A stretch of DNA of 64,000 nucleotides from Spisula solida (taxonomy: Eukaryota > Mollusca > Bivalvia > Venerida > Mactridae): contig OX365950.1 in NCBI GenBank assembly GCA_947247005.1, positions 49,266,761 to 49,330,760 of the forward strand, written 5' to 3'. Below, in pieces: positions 1 through 14,460 of the stretch. Made by a program: the position numbers and the translations under genes. Below the pieces are notes generated by a model. That model was not told the origin of the DNA. It saw only the letters and a program-made list of their open reading frames with translations, and searched no databases. Positions within the stretch are counted from its first letter, which is position 1. The number at the start of each line of letters is the position of its first letter.

Positions 1-815
1 CTTCCTTTCTCTGTAAACCAAATACGTTTATATTTGTTCTTGTACTCAATGTTCGTCGTGAAAATTTCGATAATTTAGATTTTTATTACAAAATTAACCA
101 CTTTCAATCGTAAGACTGAATGGTCCTTTAAAACATGTCTTGATGTTGTTGTTGTTGATACAAATTCGCAATTCGGATATATCCATACTAATCTGATAGA
201 CTTGGAAAGGGTGAATTATGTAAGGAATTAAGACAAGAATAAAACGGGACTTGTTTGTGTTGAAAATCAAACCACTTTGATTGATTGCACGTGTAATGCG
301 AGAGTGAACAATTAAACAAATGTATGGTTTCATTGGTTCTAAATGCAAGTATCAGAATTTCCTTCTAACTCTAATTAAAAAATTCTACATGAGTGTTTTC
401 GCTTCCTTTCTGTATAAACAAAATATGAAACATGTTTGTTCTTGTACATTCCAGCTCACTGAAATTAAGATTTGTTTTGTAGTTTGAATTTTTCTACGGA
501 TTGCATTGAAAATACTAAACCATTTAAAGTTCTTTGCAGCCGCCTGTCAAACGGCATCACTTATTTCAATCGCAATATTAATTGAATGTGTTTGTACTGG
601 AACCATTGACTCTGTGTTAGATATGCCAATTTGCATGCGCCTGATTCAACCGTTGTTTGCAAGAATCGATTGTTTCGGCTTTCGTACACTACCCATCTTG
701 GGCAATAGGAATCTAAAACTATTTGAAATAAAGTATTTGCTTTGTACAAACACTTTCATAGAGACTTTCGTCTACTATTGGTCTTGCAATTTTAACATTT
801 TGAGAGTTCAAACTA

Positions 816-970
816 GGACATTCGATGGTTAAGTTCGTTTTTTCGTTTAGTTGTGTGCTTGGCTGAGCATTGTGCCGTGTGTAATTATGGTCTGTGATGT
901 TGTTTTGTTTTCAGTGCTTGGCTGTTTTTATATTAAGTATTGCCTTTCCTGTCCGATTTTTATTATCTTG
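816..970 (+). repeat. Tail-repeat family, diverged
   Basis: TTGTGTGCTTGGCTGAGCAT, CAGTGCTTGGCTG and GCCTTTCCTGTCCGATT, then TTATTATCTTG. Confidence 0.65.
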
Positions 971-1888
971 TCGCTAGCGCACTAGGGACAAACTATTAAT
1001 GAAATAAAGCAAGGTGTATATTTGAATAACAGTTGTATTAATCGATATTTATAAGCTTGTCTCAATCACACCGTTTAACATGTCGACGTTGAGATATAAC
1101 ATTATAATTACTATTATCCGAATATAGTTTTATAATGAAAAAACGGTAAAACAAAAGCAATTTGAATTTCTCTTAAAAATGTACCTAGACCATTTTTAAA
1201 CCATTTGACAACTGAAAGCATCACTGAAAATTGGCTAGCTCAGTTATTGGCATAAAATGCTCAAATACTATTGTCTAAAAAGCCGAGTAACATTGATTCA
1301 TGAAACCTAAAAAAATGAATGATTTCCATAAATGCTCCATAGTGACATGTGGTCGTATTTTAAATTGATGGAAACAATTAGACACTATTTAAGGTGGCTT
1401 TTAACCATTCATCTCGCACATCTAGAATACCATGTTTCAGAATGTGAGAGAGCCAAGCTTTGGAAAAATGTTCGCGCATACTTTGTAAGAGGTTTATTTT
1501 ATATTTGCGGCATTGTCTACTCAATTAATAACAGCAATTGACACCATTTATTGTTATTGTTGATTGTGTTGAATACGGCCTTCCCTTTTGATTTCTTTCA
1601 CAAAGTGTGTGTGACAGTTAGGAGGTAGTAGTTACGTTTCATGTTCCTTCAGGGAGCTATCTATTATCTATATGATAACGATGCTGAGAAACCTGTCAAA
1701 TCATTTGAAACCAGAATGGTCATGATCTGTTATATACTAGTACCTAGTTTTGTGTGAATCTTTTTCTTTACTATGCTAAATGTATAGAAAATAGTCCTAT
1801 AGATACATTGGTACATTTAACTTATTGGAAAGTGGATATCGTTGCATTAAGGGTTCGGTCAGGAAATGAGCATCTGGTTACAAGAAGA

Positions 1889-1917
1889 GAATAATATATC
1901 AGACAGGGTAGGCAGCA
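1889..1917 (-). repeat. Tail-repeat family, short fragment
   Basis: AATATATCAGACAGGGTAGG is the reverse complement of the 3' end. A CAA-type short repeat follows. Confidence 0.5.
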
Positions 1918-4900
1918 ACAACAACAACAAGACTTATATAAATACTTAGTAATATATCAAAATCTCACAAAAGAGCAATTTAGTGAAGTGACAAGAATTT
2001 CGATTCTAATCAAATACATATGTTTACTCATTTTCCTGTGAGAACATAATACACGATCTGTATTTCAACAACTCGAAACCAACCTAAACTCAATTCAAAT
2101 GTAATATTGTAGTAGGCTTTGCAGAATATATTGTTTAAAAACATTCATTCCACAAAACATTCAAAATTAACTGATAACCTGGTCAAAAGTTCCTGTATAT
2201 GCCCACTGCACACAACATAAGGCTTTAATATTCCATCGCGAACAAATGCCGAAAATGTATTTATAAAAGTCGCAAAATACTTGTTTGCAAATCCATGTCC
2301 TATCTAAAGTTACCATATAACTACTTGTTTCTTACGCTTGTATGTGTACCTCATTTCCTCATGAAGCTTGTCTATTTAACACATAATAATACATACCTAT
2401 GGAAATAAATATTGTTTAAACTAACAAATGCATAAAGTAAGATTCTATTAGAATGCTACTTTCATTATGTAGAGTATTGGTTTTCCCTTCAATAGTTGTC
2501 TTCAACTTGCTAGATTGGTTACAAAGCATTTAAAGTAATAAATGTGTGGAGAAGATTAACATTATCGTGATATTTCCTGACAGATTACTCACAAAATATT
2601 CAAATGAATTGCAACAGAGATCTGTGATGTGGATACACCGTATTTCATGTTATTTTATGTCGTTAATGACATTGAACATCCTCTATTACGGATCATATTA
2701 AGTTTTATAGGATATTGCAAGCAAGAATGTTGAAGTTCCCAGAATATATATGTTATTGAATAACTTCATTAGACACATCCTAAAACTGTGAGGCAAGGGC
2801 GAAATCATGTAGTGTAAATATATATTTTTAATGAATTAATATTTCATAAAACCATTGGTTGGATGCATTATGGTAAATTATATCGACATTGCCTTACTGT
2901 GTTGCTGTTTCTTCACGTGAAAGGTCATACAATACAATAAATTGTATAGACATTTTGTGGGGACTAATTGAAACTATCACAACAAGGTTTAGGGCAACGG
3001 TTGATAATGTAAAATTATATTCGCATACCATAGACCCTGCAGTTTATTCATGCCATCGTAAAACAAACACAATGTAACATAAAAATGTTCAGCCACCAAC
3101 TGTTTAGAGTCTCGATGTTTAGTGATAACAATACCAATGAAAGATATAAATGTTGAAAACCAAACGTAAAGTAATGTATATATATCTGTGTATTGAGCAG
3201 TAGATACTACCTGAACTAGAGTCAAACAGAAAGCATTGCATACAGAGTGTAAAGAAATTGTTCAATATGCATTTCGTACACCTGAATTTATTTTTGTTGC
3301 ATCAACAATCTCTTCATTTTTGGTTCATGAATAACACATACTATATTATTCGGATATAATCATGCACGCTACCACAAACGCTCTTACAAATGCATTAACT
3401 AGGAATAATAACAATACATGAGAATGCTACATATTGAATACAATGTCATGAACTGACAAATAGACGAACAAAGCGCAACATGACTAACATGTATTTGTTT
3501 TTTATCGCCAGCATGTTATTTCAAGAACACATTGAATCCTCTAAACCATGCTTAATAACAAACTATTTGTTAGACAGAAGTACAAAGTAATGCATTTATC
3601 ATATTATATTCATGTTGTTAAATATAGCTCCGATCACAAAACCATTATTTCAAAGATTTAACCGATCGACGAGGTGCATATACCACAAAAGAGTCAAATT
3701 ATAATATTATTATTTATTATTGATATCGCACGAAGTCTTTCTGAAGTTCATATGGAAAATGTATTATTGTAAATATGTTAATATTGGGGAACATATGTAC
3801 GTGTAGCTAACGGAAATGTGGATACCATGCTTACTCCTACACACTAGTTTCAATATCATTTCACCAGCTTATCAAATAATCATCAACGCGATTAATGATT
3901 TCAGGAGGTTAGAAACATTGAATTTTTGGTGTCGTGTTATCTACCAAATGAAATCAGATTTCAACCATAGCATTCCATCTAAATGCGTTTCAATACAGCA
4001 ATGTTTGGAAACCCATGCAGTGATTTGCAGTAACATTACACATATCCTTTTTCTGTTCATGTGCGCTCTACAATGGGTCTAGGGGCGTTCATTGTTCGTA
4101 TTCGCGAATCGTTGAAAAAAGACGTTAATGGGGTGTTCATGCTAGGCTCTTGATCAATGTTGTATTGTCGTTTGATTAACGTTATGCTCAGTAGAATCGA
4201 AGCACAAGTTAATTCGTTGACATATTTAGGTTATAGGAAAGTGAATAGTAGTATAAAAAATGTTTGGCCGGGAAATGAACCCCCGTTATAAGTCACCTAC
4301 GAGAAGTTTGGAATGTGTACAACACTCGCAATCAGGAACTTAATAATTCAGAGTTATTAGAACATAACTGAAAAAGGAAGTTCTACTAAAAAAATGATGA
4401 TTTCGTGAAATTAACATCTGTTTGATTCAATCCCTGTCTATTATTTTCATTTTCATTTTTTGCCATACGTACAACTAACAGAACATGCTGCAATGCCCAA
4501 CTAGATACGTTCTTGAAAAATATTTTATTGTAATATTCAATAGTTGACTATAGTGTTTTCCTCACTAAGAGAGCACTTTAGCCGACATAAAATCAATTAT
4601 ATCTCTTTGCACTACTTAACAACTACTGGTATTCATATTTCTGATTTCCGGCATACTTAATCTAGAAACATTGTATTCTATTTATCTAGTGAAACCACTT
4701 CTACTACAAACCAGTTTTCATGTTTTCATATCGTTATTTAATCCATATTTTGACAGGTCAATTAACAGTCAGGCAATTGCCTTCAGTCGTGACAAACTAA
4801 CTACGTACATCGCAATGGATTATCGTAAACGAATTATTGAAACTGTCAGCCGATGTAAGCTGGTGTGTTTATGTAGATCAATCCATTGTATCATCTGTTC

Positions 4901-5374
4901 TACTGCCGCTGCAATCTGTAATTCAGTTGTCAGACATACATACAGATGCGACCTTTTTGTACATTTTATACATTGCATAGATAAATCGCATGATCAAAAT
5001 GTCATGTTACGAAATTGCTGGGTGAATGAACGAGAGACCGATAATCTTCATGTAACTTATACCAAGAATCGATATAGGGCAACAGTGTGAACATGGAATA
5101 GATTAAAGCTGGTGTCCATTGTATTGTAACCTCCTTCTTGTGTTAAAACACTCAGGATAATGTACATATGGAGCCACTTATTTAAGACAATTGTTTGACC
5201 TATAATCTAATTCATAGCTGGTTCATGTTTGTACACAGGCCACACACATGCAACGCAAAGGCAATACTATGGGAATGCGCACCATTCACAGTAACGGTCC
5301 ATTTGAAATCAAATAGCAACATATATACATCCTATATATCAATTAAGGATTAACAATTGTTTGGTTTATTTTTT

Positions 5375-5616
5375 CAGCTGAAAGTCGCACATTCGGCGTT
5401 TGAACAGCCGAAACTTGCACTTTTATCTATTTGATAGCTAAAAACTGGAACTTTAAGCATTTAGACAGCTGAAACTTGTACTTTCAGCTGTTAAGTTTCA
5501 TTTCTTTGTATACTGTGTGTTTGGCATTGTGCCGTCTGCTTTTAGTCTGTCTTATTTCTGTTTTTGTGATCGTCTGTTTCTGTTGAGTGAGTGCTGCCAT
5601 CCCTATCAGATTTTTC
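5375..5616 (+). repeat. Tail-repeat family copy
   Basis: CAGCTGAAAGTCGCAC, ACAGCTGAAACTTGTACTTT, TTGGCATTGTGCCG and TGAGTGCTGCCATCCC in family order. Its 5' half is shared with 13301-13388, so it was present before the A/B duplication. Confidence 0.75.
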
Positions 5617-6690
5617 ATTCAGAGAGGATATATAGGCACCATCAGCATTATCGGGATGCTGTGTCAAATGCTCAATTGCGTGCTGCATCAGTACTTCTCG
5701 GTTGGGAATTACATTGAGGTTAAAGAGCAAACAATATATTAATTCCATTTTCGTACGCATAAGAAGAACATTTACATAATTCGCAATGGAATATTGTTCT
5801 TGTCGACAACCGTTCATTTTTCGTTAAGACCAGTTATATTCAAGTGATATGCCATATTGTTAGGTCCACTCCCGCTACAGTGGTGACAATAACGTTACGG
5901 TACTAAACTTCCGGTTATACCTCTAAATTACAAGTAGGTCGTCGAATTTACCGCCAAAGTACCAACCTAACAAAATGATGTTGGTTTCAAAATATAATAA
6001 TTTTCTCAATGTTCGTCGTGAAAATTTCGATAATTTTGATTATTATTCCAAAGTTAACCACTTCCAGTCGTAAGACAGAGTGGTCATTTTAAGGCATTAT
6101 TTGATGTTGTTGTCGTTGTTTAAAAAGTGAGGTTATATCGATACTAATCTGTTAGACACGGAAAGGGTGAATTATGCAAGTATTAAACGGGACTTGTTTG
6201 TGTTGAAAATCAAACCACTTTGATTGACTGCACGTGCACTGTAAGAGTGAACAAATAAACAAATATGTGGTTCCATTGGTTCGAAATGTTATATAAAAAT
6301 TTCCTTCTAACTCTAAATAAAGTTGTATTATCCCTTCCTTTTATTTAAACCAAATATGAGACATTTTTGTCCTTGAACATTCCAGCTTGTTGTAGTTCTT
6401 TTTTTCTTGGGATTGTCTGAATATTAACAAAACCATTCTGTTCTTTGCAGGCGCCTGTCAATCGGCATCACTTATTTTAATCGCAATATTTATTAAATGT
6501 GTTTGTATAGTTACCATTGACTCTGTGTTGGAGATGCAAATTTACATATGCCTGATTCAATTGAATGCATGAAGCCTGCTGTTTCCAAAGACATTCGTCG
6601 ACTATCGATCTTGGACTAGTGCACTAGTTTTTATGAATATAAAACGAAACAAATAATGAAGTATTTGAAGTGAACATTTAAATACCAATG

Positions 6691-6960
6691 TTGCTGTTGA
6701 AACGTCGTTATTTTACCTGGGATTACTAATTGTTTAAAGTAGGTCACTCGGCTGGTGTCATAATTCTTTTTTGCTGTGGAAACGTGGTTATGTTACCTGG
6801 AATTACTAATTGTTCAAAGTAGGTCACACGGCTGGGGGCATAATTCGTTTATGCTGTTGAAACTTGGTTATTTTACCTGGGAATACTCATTGTTCAAAGT
6901 AGGTCACTCGGCTTGGGGCATTCGGCATATATGTACTGCTGAAATTGGGTCTTTTAGATG
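6691..6960 (+). repeat. 80-bp tandem repeat, three units, related to the tail-repeat family
   Basis: Units start at 6691, 6771 and 6851 (TTGCTGTTGAAACGTGG-like ... AAAGTAGGTCACTCGGCTGG), with a partial fourth at 6933. The GCTGAAA..GGTCA.TCGGCT vocabulary is that of the tail-repeat family, but the T-rich 3' end is missing. Confidence 0.85.
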
Positions 6961-8691
6961 AAACCTTGACACTGAGCTTTTTACATTCCGACGTGAACTT
7001 TTATGTCATATACAAAGTGTATAAAATGTCTTTTTTTGCTCGAATAGTACTAGTATATAATAATGCTCCATATTGACATGTGGTCGTATTTTAAATTGAT
7101 GGAAACCATTAGATGCTATTTAAGATGGCTTTTAACCATTCAACTTGCAAATCTAGAATACCATGCTTCAGAATGCGTCTAAAGCTATGCTTTTGAAAAA
7201 TGTTCCAGCATAGTTTGTAAGAGGTGTATCTAATATTTGAAGTGACACCATTCATTGTTATTCATGTTCCTTCAGGGAGCTATCTATTATCTGTATGATA
7301 CGATACTGAGAAACCTGTCAATTCAGTTGAAACCAGAGTGGGCATGATCTGTTATATACTTATACCTAGTTTGTATGGACCTTTCTTCTTTACTATACTA
7401 AATGTATAGAAAATAGTCCTGATATTTATTGAAATGTTGGTACCGATGTTTTGAGGGATCGGTCAGGAAATGAGCATCTTGTTACAAGTCTGACATGGAT
7501 ATATCAAATGTTCACAAAGAGAAATGTGGTTCTCCCTGAAGTGACCCTAATTTAATACAATTATCCAAAAATATACCATCTTTGATGGCATCGACATATG
7601 GACACATTAAGACGAATTTACTACCAAACATATTACGTTTAGATGCTTCCTAGATAAATAGAAACCTAAAACAAATGCAAAGAGGTAGAATTGGAAAGGA
7701 ATACACAAAATGTATGTGTTATTTTTGAGGATTCTCAGTATAACATCCATAATACAGAGGAATGGTAATAAATCTATAATTAGAATAAAACATAAAATGC
7801 TCGATATGATAGCTGCAATAACAAAATGCGAATAATTAAACCTGGTCTGATATTATATATTCACTCCAGAAAATGTTCAGAATGGAACTGACAAACGTGT
7901 CGAAAATACCCGCATCTGATCACTACAAACAACATAACGAGAACAAGTGCATAAAGTAAGATGAGTTAGATGTTATAAGGATACTTAATCGATTAAAAAG
8001 AGTATTGGTATTCCCTTCAATAGTTGTCTTCAACTTGCTAGATTGGTATCAAAACATTTAAAGTGATAAATGTGTGGAGAAGATTAACATAATACTCACA
8101 CAATATTAAATTGAATTACAACAGAGATCTGTGATGCGGATACACCGTATCTCATGTTATTTTATGTCGTAAGTGACATGGATTAGCCTCTATCATGGAT
8201 CATGTGAAATGTTTTAGGATATTGTTCAAGTTCCCAGAATATATTTGTTGTCAGATTACTACGTACATGTAAGCCTCCCCCTTAAAACTGTTAGACAATG
8301 AACAAATAATGTAGTGTAAATATATTATTTAATGAATCAATTACTCATGAAACCATTAGAAGGATGACTTATTGAAACTAACGCAAATAGGTTCAGGACA
8401 ACGGGTGATGAATTGATAATGTAAATTTATATTTAAATATCAAGGACCCTGCAGTTTATTTACGTCATCATAAACAAACACAATGGTGCATGAAAATGCT
8501 CAGCCCAAAACAGATCGGAATCTTGACGTTTAATGATAATACTACCAATGAAACATATAGAGGTTAACATCAAAATTAAACTTATTCATATTATAATAAT
8601 AATACATTGTATGGAACAATATGTTCTACCTAAACTACAGTCACACAGAAATCATTGCAGTGTGCAGTGTGCAGTGTGTAAATATGATTGA

Positions 8692-9055
8692 ATTATAAAT
8701 TATGCATGTTGTACATCTGAATTGTTTTTGCATTAACAATATCATATTTTAGTTCGTGAATAAAGCATATCCGGATATATTCATGCATGATGCCACAAAA
8801 GCTCTTACAAATACATTAACTAGTAATGGTAACAATAAATGAGAATGCTACATATTGAATGCATGATAGTATTGTAAATTATGCATGTTGTACACCATAA
8901 TGTATTGTATGCATTAACAATATCCTCTTTTTTTTTCGTGAATAACACATAATAATATTACCCGTATATAATCATGCATGCTACCACAAAAGCTCTTAAA
9001 ATGCATTTACTGGGAATGGTAACAATAAATGAGAATGCTACATATTGAATGCAAT
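8692..9055. repeat. 180-bp tandem duplication within copy B
   Basis: AAATTATGCATGTTGTACA...GCTACATATTGAATGCA occurs from 8692 and again from 8872. Copy A has it once (about 3258-3440). Confidence 0.82.
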
Positions 9056-9319
9056 GTCATGAACTCACAAATAGACGAACAAAGCGCAACATGAAAAACA
9101 TTTTTTTTTCGCCAGAACAAATTGAATCCTCTAAAGAACCCTAGATAATGAACTATTTGTTAGTCAGATTACGAGGTAGTGCATGCATACTCTTTTAATC
9201 ATGTTGTTAAATAAAGCACCAAATACAAAACTATATCACAAAGCTTTAACCTATAAACGAGGAGTTTATAACATAAACGAGTCAAATACAATTAAATATT
9301 ATTGATATCGCATGCTAAG

Positions 9320-11583
9320 ACTGTCGGTTATTTGTACGCAAGTCTTTTAGTCAATACATTATGGTACACTGATAAACTTTAAATATATTTTACGTGTATT
9401 ATGCAATATGACATTCAGAATATCGTACAAAGAGCTTTAAATCTATCCAATATGCATTCTATCAACGAACATGCTTTAATCATGTTCCGATCATGTAAAT
9501 CGTACAAACATGTAGCTAATGTACATTGGTGTGTGCTTCACAATAAATTCAGGAAGATGTATATACACTTGTTTAATGTTTTTGAAGTTCGTGAAAAGTA
9601 AATGAGAATTTTACAACTCTCAACCATACCATTGGAATTCCACATTTTCACTTAATTTGCACGTTCATCCAAATCATGACCTAAAGAGGCCTTTCCCAAA
9701 TCTAGGTATTAATCTCCCTTTGAAAATTCTTCCTTCAACGCCTATATTATGTAAAACTTCCGTAGTGTTTATAACAGATGAATTCCTGTCTAAACTCAGC
9801 AGCTTGCAAATACGTAGTATACCACAGCATGAAAAGTTACGTTTATTTTTCGATTAAACTTAACGTAAATGTGATTATATTCGAAATTTAAATACATTTA
9901 ATCAGAAAAAAGTAGCCATTAAATTCCATATTTAAGTTAGGTTTTAATGCTACATTTAAGTCGAATTATTCCTACAAGTTTTAGTCACATTTAAGTTGCA
10001 TTTAAAGGTGATTAAATATAGAATATAAATGGGATTAAATGCACGTTTATGCAATATAAACACAAAATTAAATGTGCTTAAATTTGAAATTTAAGTAGCT
10101 TTAAAGGTGACTAAATATCTACTTTCTTTTCATTAAATTTATTCTGCACATATTGTGCAAGGAAGACAACCACTTTCGTAACCTGCTACTTACCAATAAA
10201 ACATTTCTGTATCGTACGATTTATATAGTATAACCATACTTTTATATTGTATGACTTAATTTATATTATTATCCTATATGTACTGATTTTATATTTCAAT
10301 GTCCATGAACAACCATGAAGTAGAATTTAAAGATGTTTCATCTACACTAGTTCACTATGAATCTGATTAACGATGTAATTTGTATTTAAAGTATATTTAA
10401 CGGCAAGGAAAAGATATATACAAATTTTACTCATATTTATACTAAAGGGAGGTAATAAAACAATTATGGAAGTTCTTCTAATTTTGAAATTTGTGAAATA
10501 ATATTTGTAGATCTACATGTGAACTAAACGCGAATCTAGTTGGATGCCTGTACTAGTATTATTTGTGATTATAAGTATGAATTAAGTTTAGTTAATATAC
10601 GGAAAATAAATCAAATTAAATGTGGACGTTTTTGTGAAATTCCAAATAAACGGAAAGATAATATAGTATTATTTGTGATTAAATTTACAAATTAAATTTA
10701 GTTTATATACGGAAAATAAATCGACTTAAATTTGACGTTTTTGTGAAATTCCAAATAAAATTAAATATAATATGATATTATTTGCACTTAAACCCGTTTT
10801 TTCATGCTGTGTACTCACCATAGTTTTTTTGTCCTTATATATCTACATGTATGTCATTCGCAATAGGAAGTATTAGAGGAATTAACCGATGATCACTTAA
10901 GGGAAACAATATAGTTTCGAAATGACATATACCGTATCTAACGTACTAAATCGCACTTTTTAAAGAAGAGGCATAGTCGTTTATTTTACACACGTTCTTT
11001 ACTTTGCTGAACGTACAGATGACCATACATCAAACACGTAATCGGCATATTCAGGTCAGCCTGTTACATAAACGGAGTTCCTCGGGTAAAACGGGAACTA
11101 GTACGTTTTATCACACAATATGGAGGATTGGAGATGGTGAAATATTCGTCATACCATATTGACAACATTTTAAGTTGAACCATTACGAAAACCTTAACTC
11201 AAATGCATATACTCTCTCGAAGCCGGATATCATTCGCCAGTTAGGCAGCGACAAAACCGTATGACCACACATTTATGACTGTGTGTTGAACGCAAAAAAT
11301 GCAGATTACCATCACACGTTTCATAGTTCTTAGTTTACATCTTTACCCGCTTCAATTGTTATATAAACCTCGTTTACATTAGTAATCTACAATTGACATT
11401 GATATATTGTTAGGCGACATTAAACGGTTAATCATAAGCGTCGGACTTTCTTGGGACAGTATGGAGAAATATATTAACGCTTAGCAATCGAAAACAGGGA
11501 TAACTTCGTTGTAACTACATGTAACCATTACCGATGAATATTAACATCATCAATTTGTATTGTCACCTGCGATACTTTTGTAA
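9320..11583. other. Copy B-specific AT-rich insertion
   Basis: This stretch has little or no counterpart between about 3730 and 3810 of copy A. From 9860 to 10140 it is dense in TTTAAAT/ATTTAA motifs, including a repeated TTTAAAGGTGAYTAAATAT (about 10003 and 10100). It contains the 110-bp tandem at 10554-10790. No ORF of note and no clear terminal repeats. Borders are approximate. Confidence 0.55.
10554..10790. repeat. Tandem repeat, period 110 bp, about 2.1 copies
   Basis: Units begin TAGTATTATTTGTGATTA at 10554 and 10664, with a partial third at 10774. They share ATACGGAAAATAAATC and TTTTTGTGAAATTCCAAATA. Confidence 0.85.
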
Positions 11584-13300
11584 GTACCATGCTTATTCCT
11601 ACGCACTAGTTTCAATATCATTTTACCAGCTTGTCAAAAAATCACCAACGCGATTAATGATTTCAGAAGGATAGAAGCATTACGTCCGCCGAGCAATCTA
11701 TGGTGTCGTGTTATCTACCAAATGAAATCAGATTTCAATCATAGCATTCCATCTAAATGCGTTTCAATACAGCAATGTTCAGAAACCCATGAAGTGATTT
11801 GAAGTAAGATTCTACTTTTTCTTATTTTCTGTTCATGGTTTCATGTGCGCTTAACAATGGGACAGGGGGTATTCATTGTTCGTATTACCGAATCTTTGAA
11901 AACTAGTCGATAATAGGGGGTTCATGCTAGACTGTGTACCAATTTTGTATTGTCATTTGATTAACGTTATGCTCAGTGAATAGATAATCAAAGCACAAAT
12001 TAATTCGTTGACATATTTAGGTTATTGGAAAGTGAATAGAAGTACCACTAATTTTTGGCCGGGAAATGAACCTATGTTACAAGTCACAGGGAATTGTGGA
12101 ATGTGTACAACGCTCGCAATCAGGAACTAAATAATTCAGGGTTATAAGAACTTAACTGAAAAAGGGGTCCTACTAGAAGAACTTAATAAATATTTTATTG
12201 TAATATTCAGTGCTTGACTATAGTGTTTTCCTCACTAAGATAGCACTTTAGCCGACATAAAATCCATTCTATCTCTTCGCACTATTTAACATCTACTGGT
12301 ATTCATATTTATGATTTCCGGCATACTTAATCTAGAAACATAACGTGTTTGCCATTACATTATATAGCGAAATATAAGAATGGTGACACTAATCTCGGTG
12401 TTGCAAGCTTTGGGTTTGAATGGGTCATTAAACATTTACAGTGGTTTTTCATGACTAATTACTACAGAATAATTCAGACTCGAGACTCTTTTGTTTGAAA
12501 ATATCTGGTACACTTTTACGTTGTATTCTATTAATCTAGTGAAACTGCTTTTACTACAAACCAGTTTTTATGTTTTCATATCGTAATATAATCCATATGT
12601 TGACAGGTCAATAAACAGTCCAGCAACTGCCTGCAATCGTAACAAACTAACTACGTACATCGCGATGGAATATCGTAAACGAATTATGGAAACTGTCAGC
12701 CGATATAAGCTGGTGTGTTTATGTAGATCAATCCATTGTATCATCTGTTCTACTGCCGCTGCAATCTGTAATTCAGTTGTCAGACATACATACAGATGCG
12801 ACCTTTTTGTATATTTTATACATTGCATAGATAGATCGCTTGATCAAAATGTTATGTTTCGAAATTGCTGGGTGAATGAACGAGAAACCGATAATCTTCA
12901 TGTAACTTATACCAAGAATCGTTATAGGGCAACGGTGAAATAGATGAAAGCTGGTGTTCATTGTATTGTAGTCTTCCTCTTGTGTTAAAACACTCAGGAT
13001 AATGTACATATGGAGCCACTTATTTAAGACGATTGTTTGACCTATCATCTAATTCATAGCTGGGTCATGTTTGTACACAGGCCACACAAATGCAACGCAA
13101 AGACAGTACTATGGGAATTCGCACCATTCACAGTAACGGTCCATTTGAAATAAAATATCAACAGATATACATCCTATTTATCAAACCATTTGCATAGTTT
13201 AGATTTCTGTAGCTTCTTATTCCAACAATTACATTCATGTTTGTCAATTTATGGAAAAAAAGTTCATATTAAGGATAAACAATTGTTTGGTTTATTTCTT

Positions 13301-13388
13301 CAGCTGAAAGTCGCACCTTCGGCGTTTGAACAGCCGAAACTTGTACTTTTATCTATTTGATAGCTAAAAACTGGAACTGTAAGCTGAC
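13301..13388 (+). repeat. Tail-repeat family copy, 3' half missing
   Basis: Matches 5375-5465 of copy A and then breaks into unrelated sequence. Confidence 0.75.
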
Positions 13389-14460
13389 AAAAAAGAATTG
13401 TCAAAATATCCGAAAAATGACTGCTAAAAAATAAAAAAATACACAAAATCGGCCGTAGCTCAAAAACGACATCGATGACCAATATATTTTTTTTATTGCT
13501 AATTTTGTTGATAAAAGTGTACTCAATCAAAATAATTAATAAAAAAGATAGGTCACGGGACTACTTTTTGCTCTATGACGTCATTATTGTCCACCATATC
13601 ATAAAAACCTTAGTGAATTGCGTAAAAACGACGCAATATCTGCGCGTAAAAAAATATTCTAATACCAAAAGAGTACTCACATTTGCATATTAATTACATG
13701 AAAGTATAGTAAATATAAACTTAGAAGAAATTGGCGTGTAACAAGAATTATTTTAGCCGCAGTTACGTCGTAATTGTGTCTCTTTGCAATGAAAATTGCG
13801 GTATAATGGCGGTATAATGGCGGTAAAATGGCGCAAAAAGGCCAAATTAGTACATTTTGCACATATGTTTTTCTCATAATTTCTAGTCTTATCATAATTT
13901 ATTCTTGGCTAAGGATGTTGATTAAAGTGTATTTTATCAAAAAATTTAAATAAAACTTAGGTTTTCAAGCTACACTTTGTGCTATTATGACTGAATTATC
14001 TCCCCTATTTCCTAATTTGCCTGTGACGTCGCATTCCACATAGCAAGGGGGCACAGATAGGCCCTGAATCGCTCACTTGAATAATCTTCACAATTTTAGT
14101 CAATATATCATTAATTCATTCCCTATATATCAGTAAAAGGGGATATGTGTAGTCCCAGGCAATACAAGCACTCATTATAAATTGGTACAGGTAACCCAAG
14201 TAATAATTTCTAATTTCACAAAAAATGAATGAAAATGTAACCGCTATTTCACGCAGAGTGTGATCATATTATTTGCTCAGTGAAATTATTTTTTTACCCC
14301 AAAATATCCATATTTAAACTAACTATAGATCGTATCACGACAAACATTCTGCCCAATTTTCATGACGATCCAGTGCCAAACGCGGCCTCTACTCCCGTTT
14401 AAGGTATATGCGCAGAAATGCTGCATCAACAACTGTATCAAACGTCCTTAAAGCATAATA
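13389..14460. other. Insertion or spacer between copies B and C
   Basis: No gene seen. A related block occurs twice in direct orientation (TTGATAAAAGTGTACTCAATCAAAA at about 13508 and TTGATTAAAGTGTATTTTATCAAAA at about 13918, each followed by a stretch with TTGCTCTATGACG or TTGTGCTATTATGAC). GGTATAATGGC is repeated at 13800-13835. It looks like an old dispersed element, unclassified. Confidence 0.4.

Larger units (their letters stand above)
46..5450. repeat. Tandem non-coding duplication 1, copy A
   Basis: Shares ordered similarity with B and C, for example GAAAGGGTGAATTATG (A 217, B 6161, C 14528), GTGGTCGTATTTTAAATTGA (A 1350, B 7080, C 15472) and AATGTGTGGAGAAGATTAAC in all three. The part 3816-5450 matches only B (11590-13390). 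No gene is recognised. The ORFs at 506-832, 1332-1541, 3816-4082 and 4671-5090 lack family resemblance or selective constraint. Bases 1-45 resemble 400-445, hinting at a further copy to the left. Confidence 0.8.
6005..13390. repeat. Tandem non-coding duplication 1, copy B
   Basis: Follows copy A in order but carries extra sequence: the 80-bp repeats at 6691-6945, a doubled 180-bp block at 8692-9055, about 2.2 kb at 9320-11583, and about 180 bp at 12343-12520. No gene recognised. Confidence 0.8.

Noticed and set aside
4671..5090. ORF of 139 codons, partly shared with 12665-12943 in copy B
   Set aside because: Between the shared parts I count about seven amino-acid-changing and four silent differences, close to neutral. 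The frame has no family resemblance and its start differs between copies.
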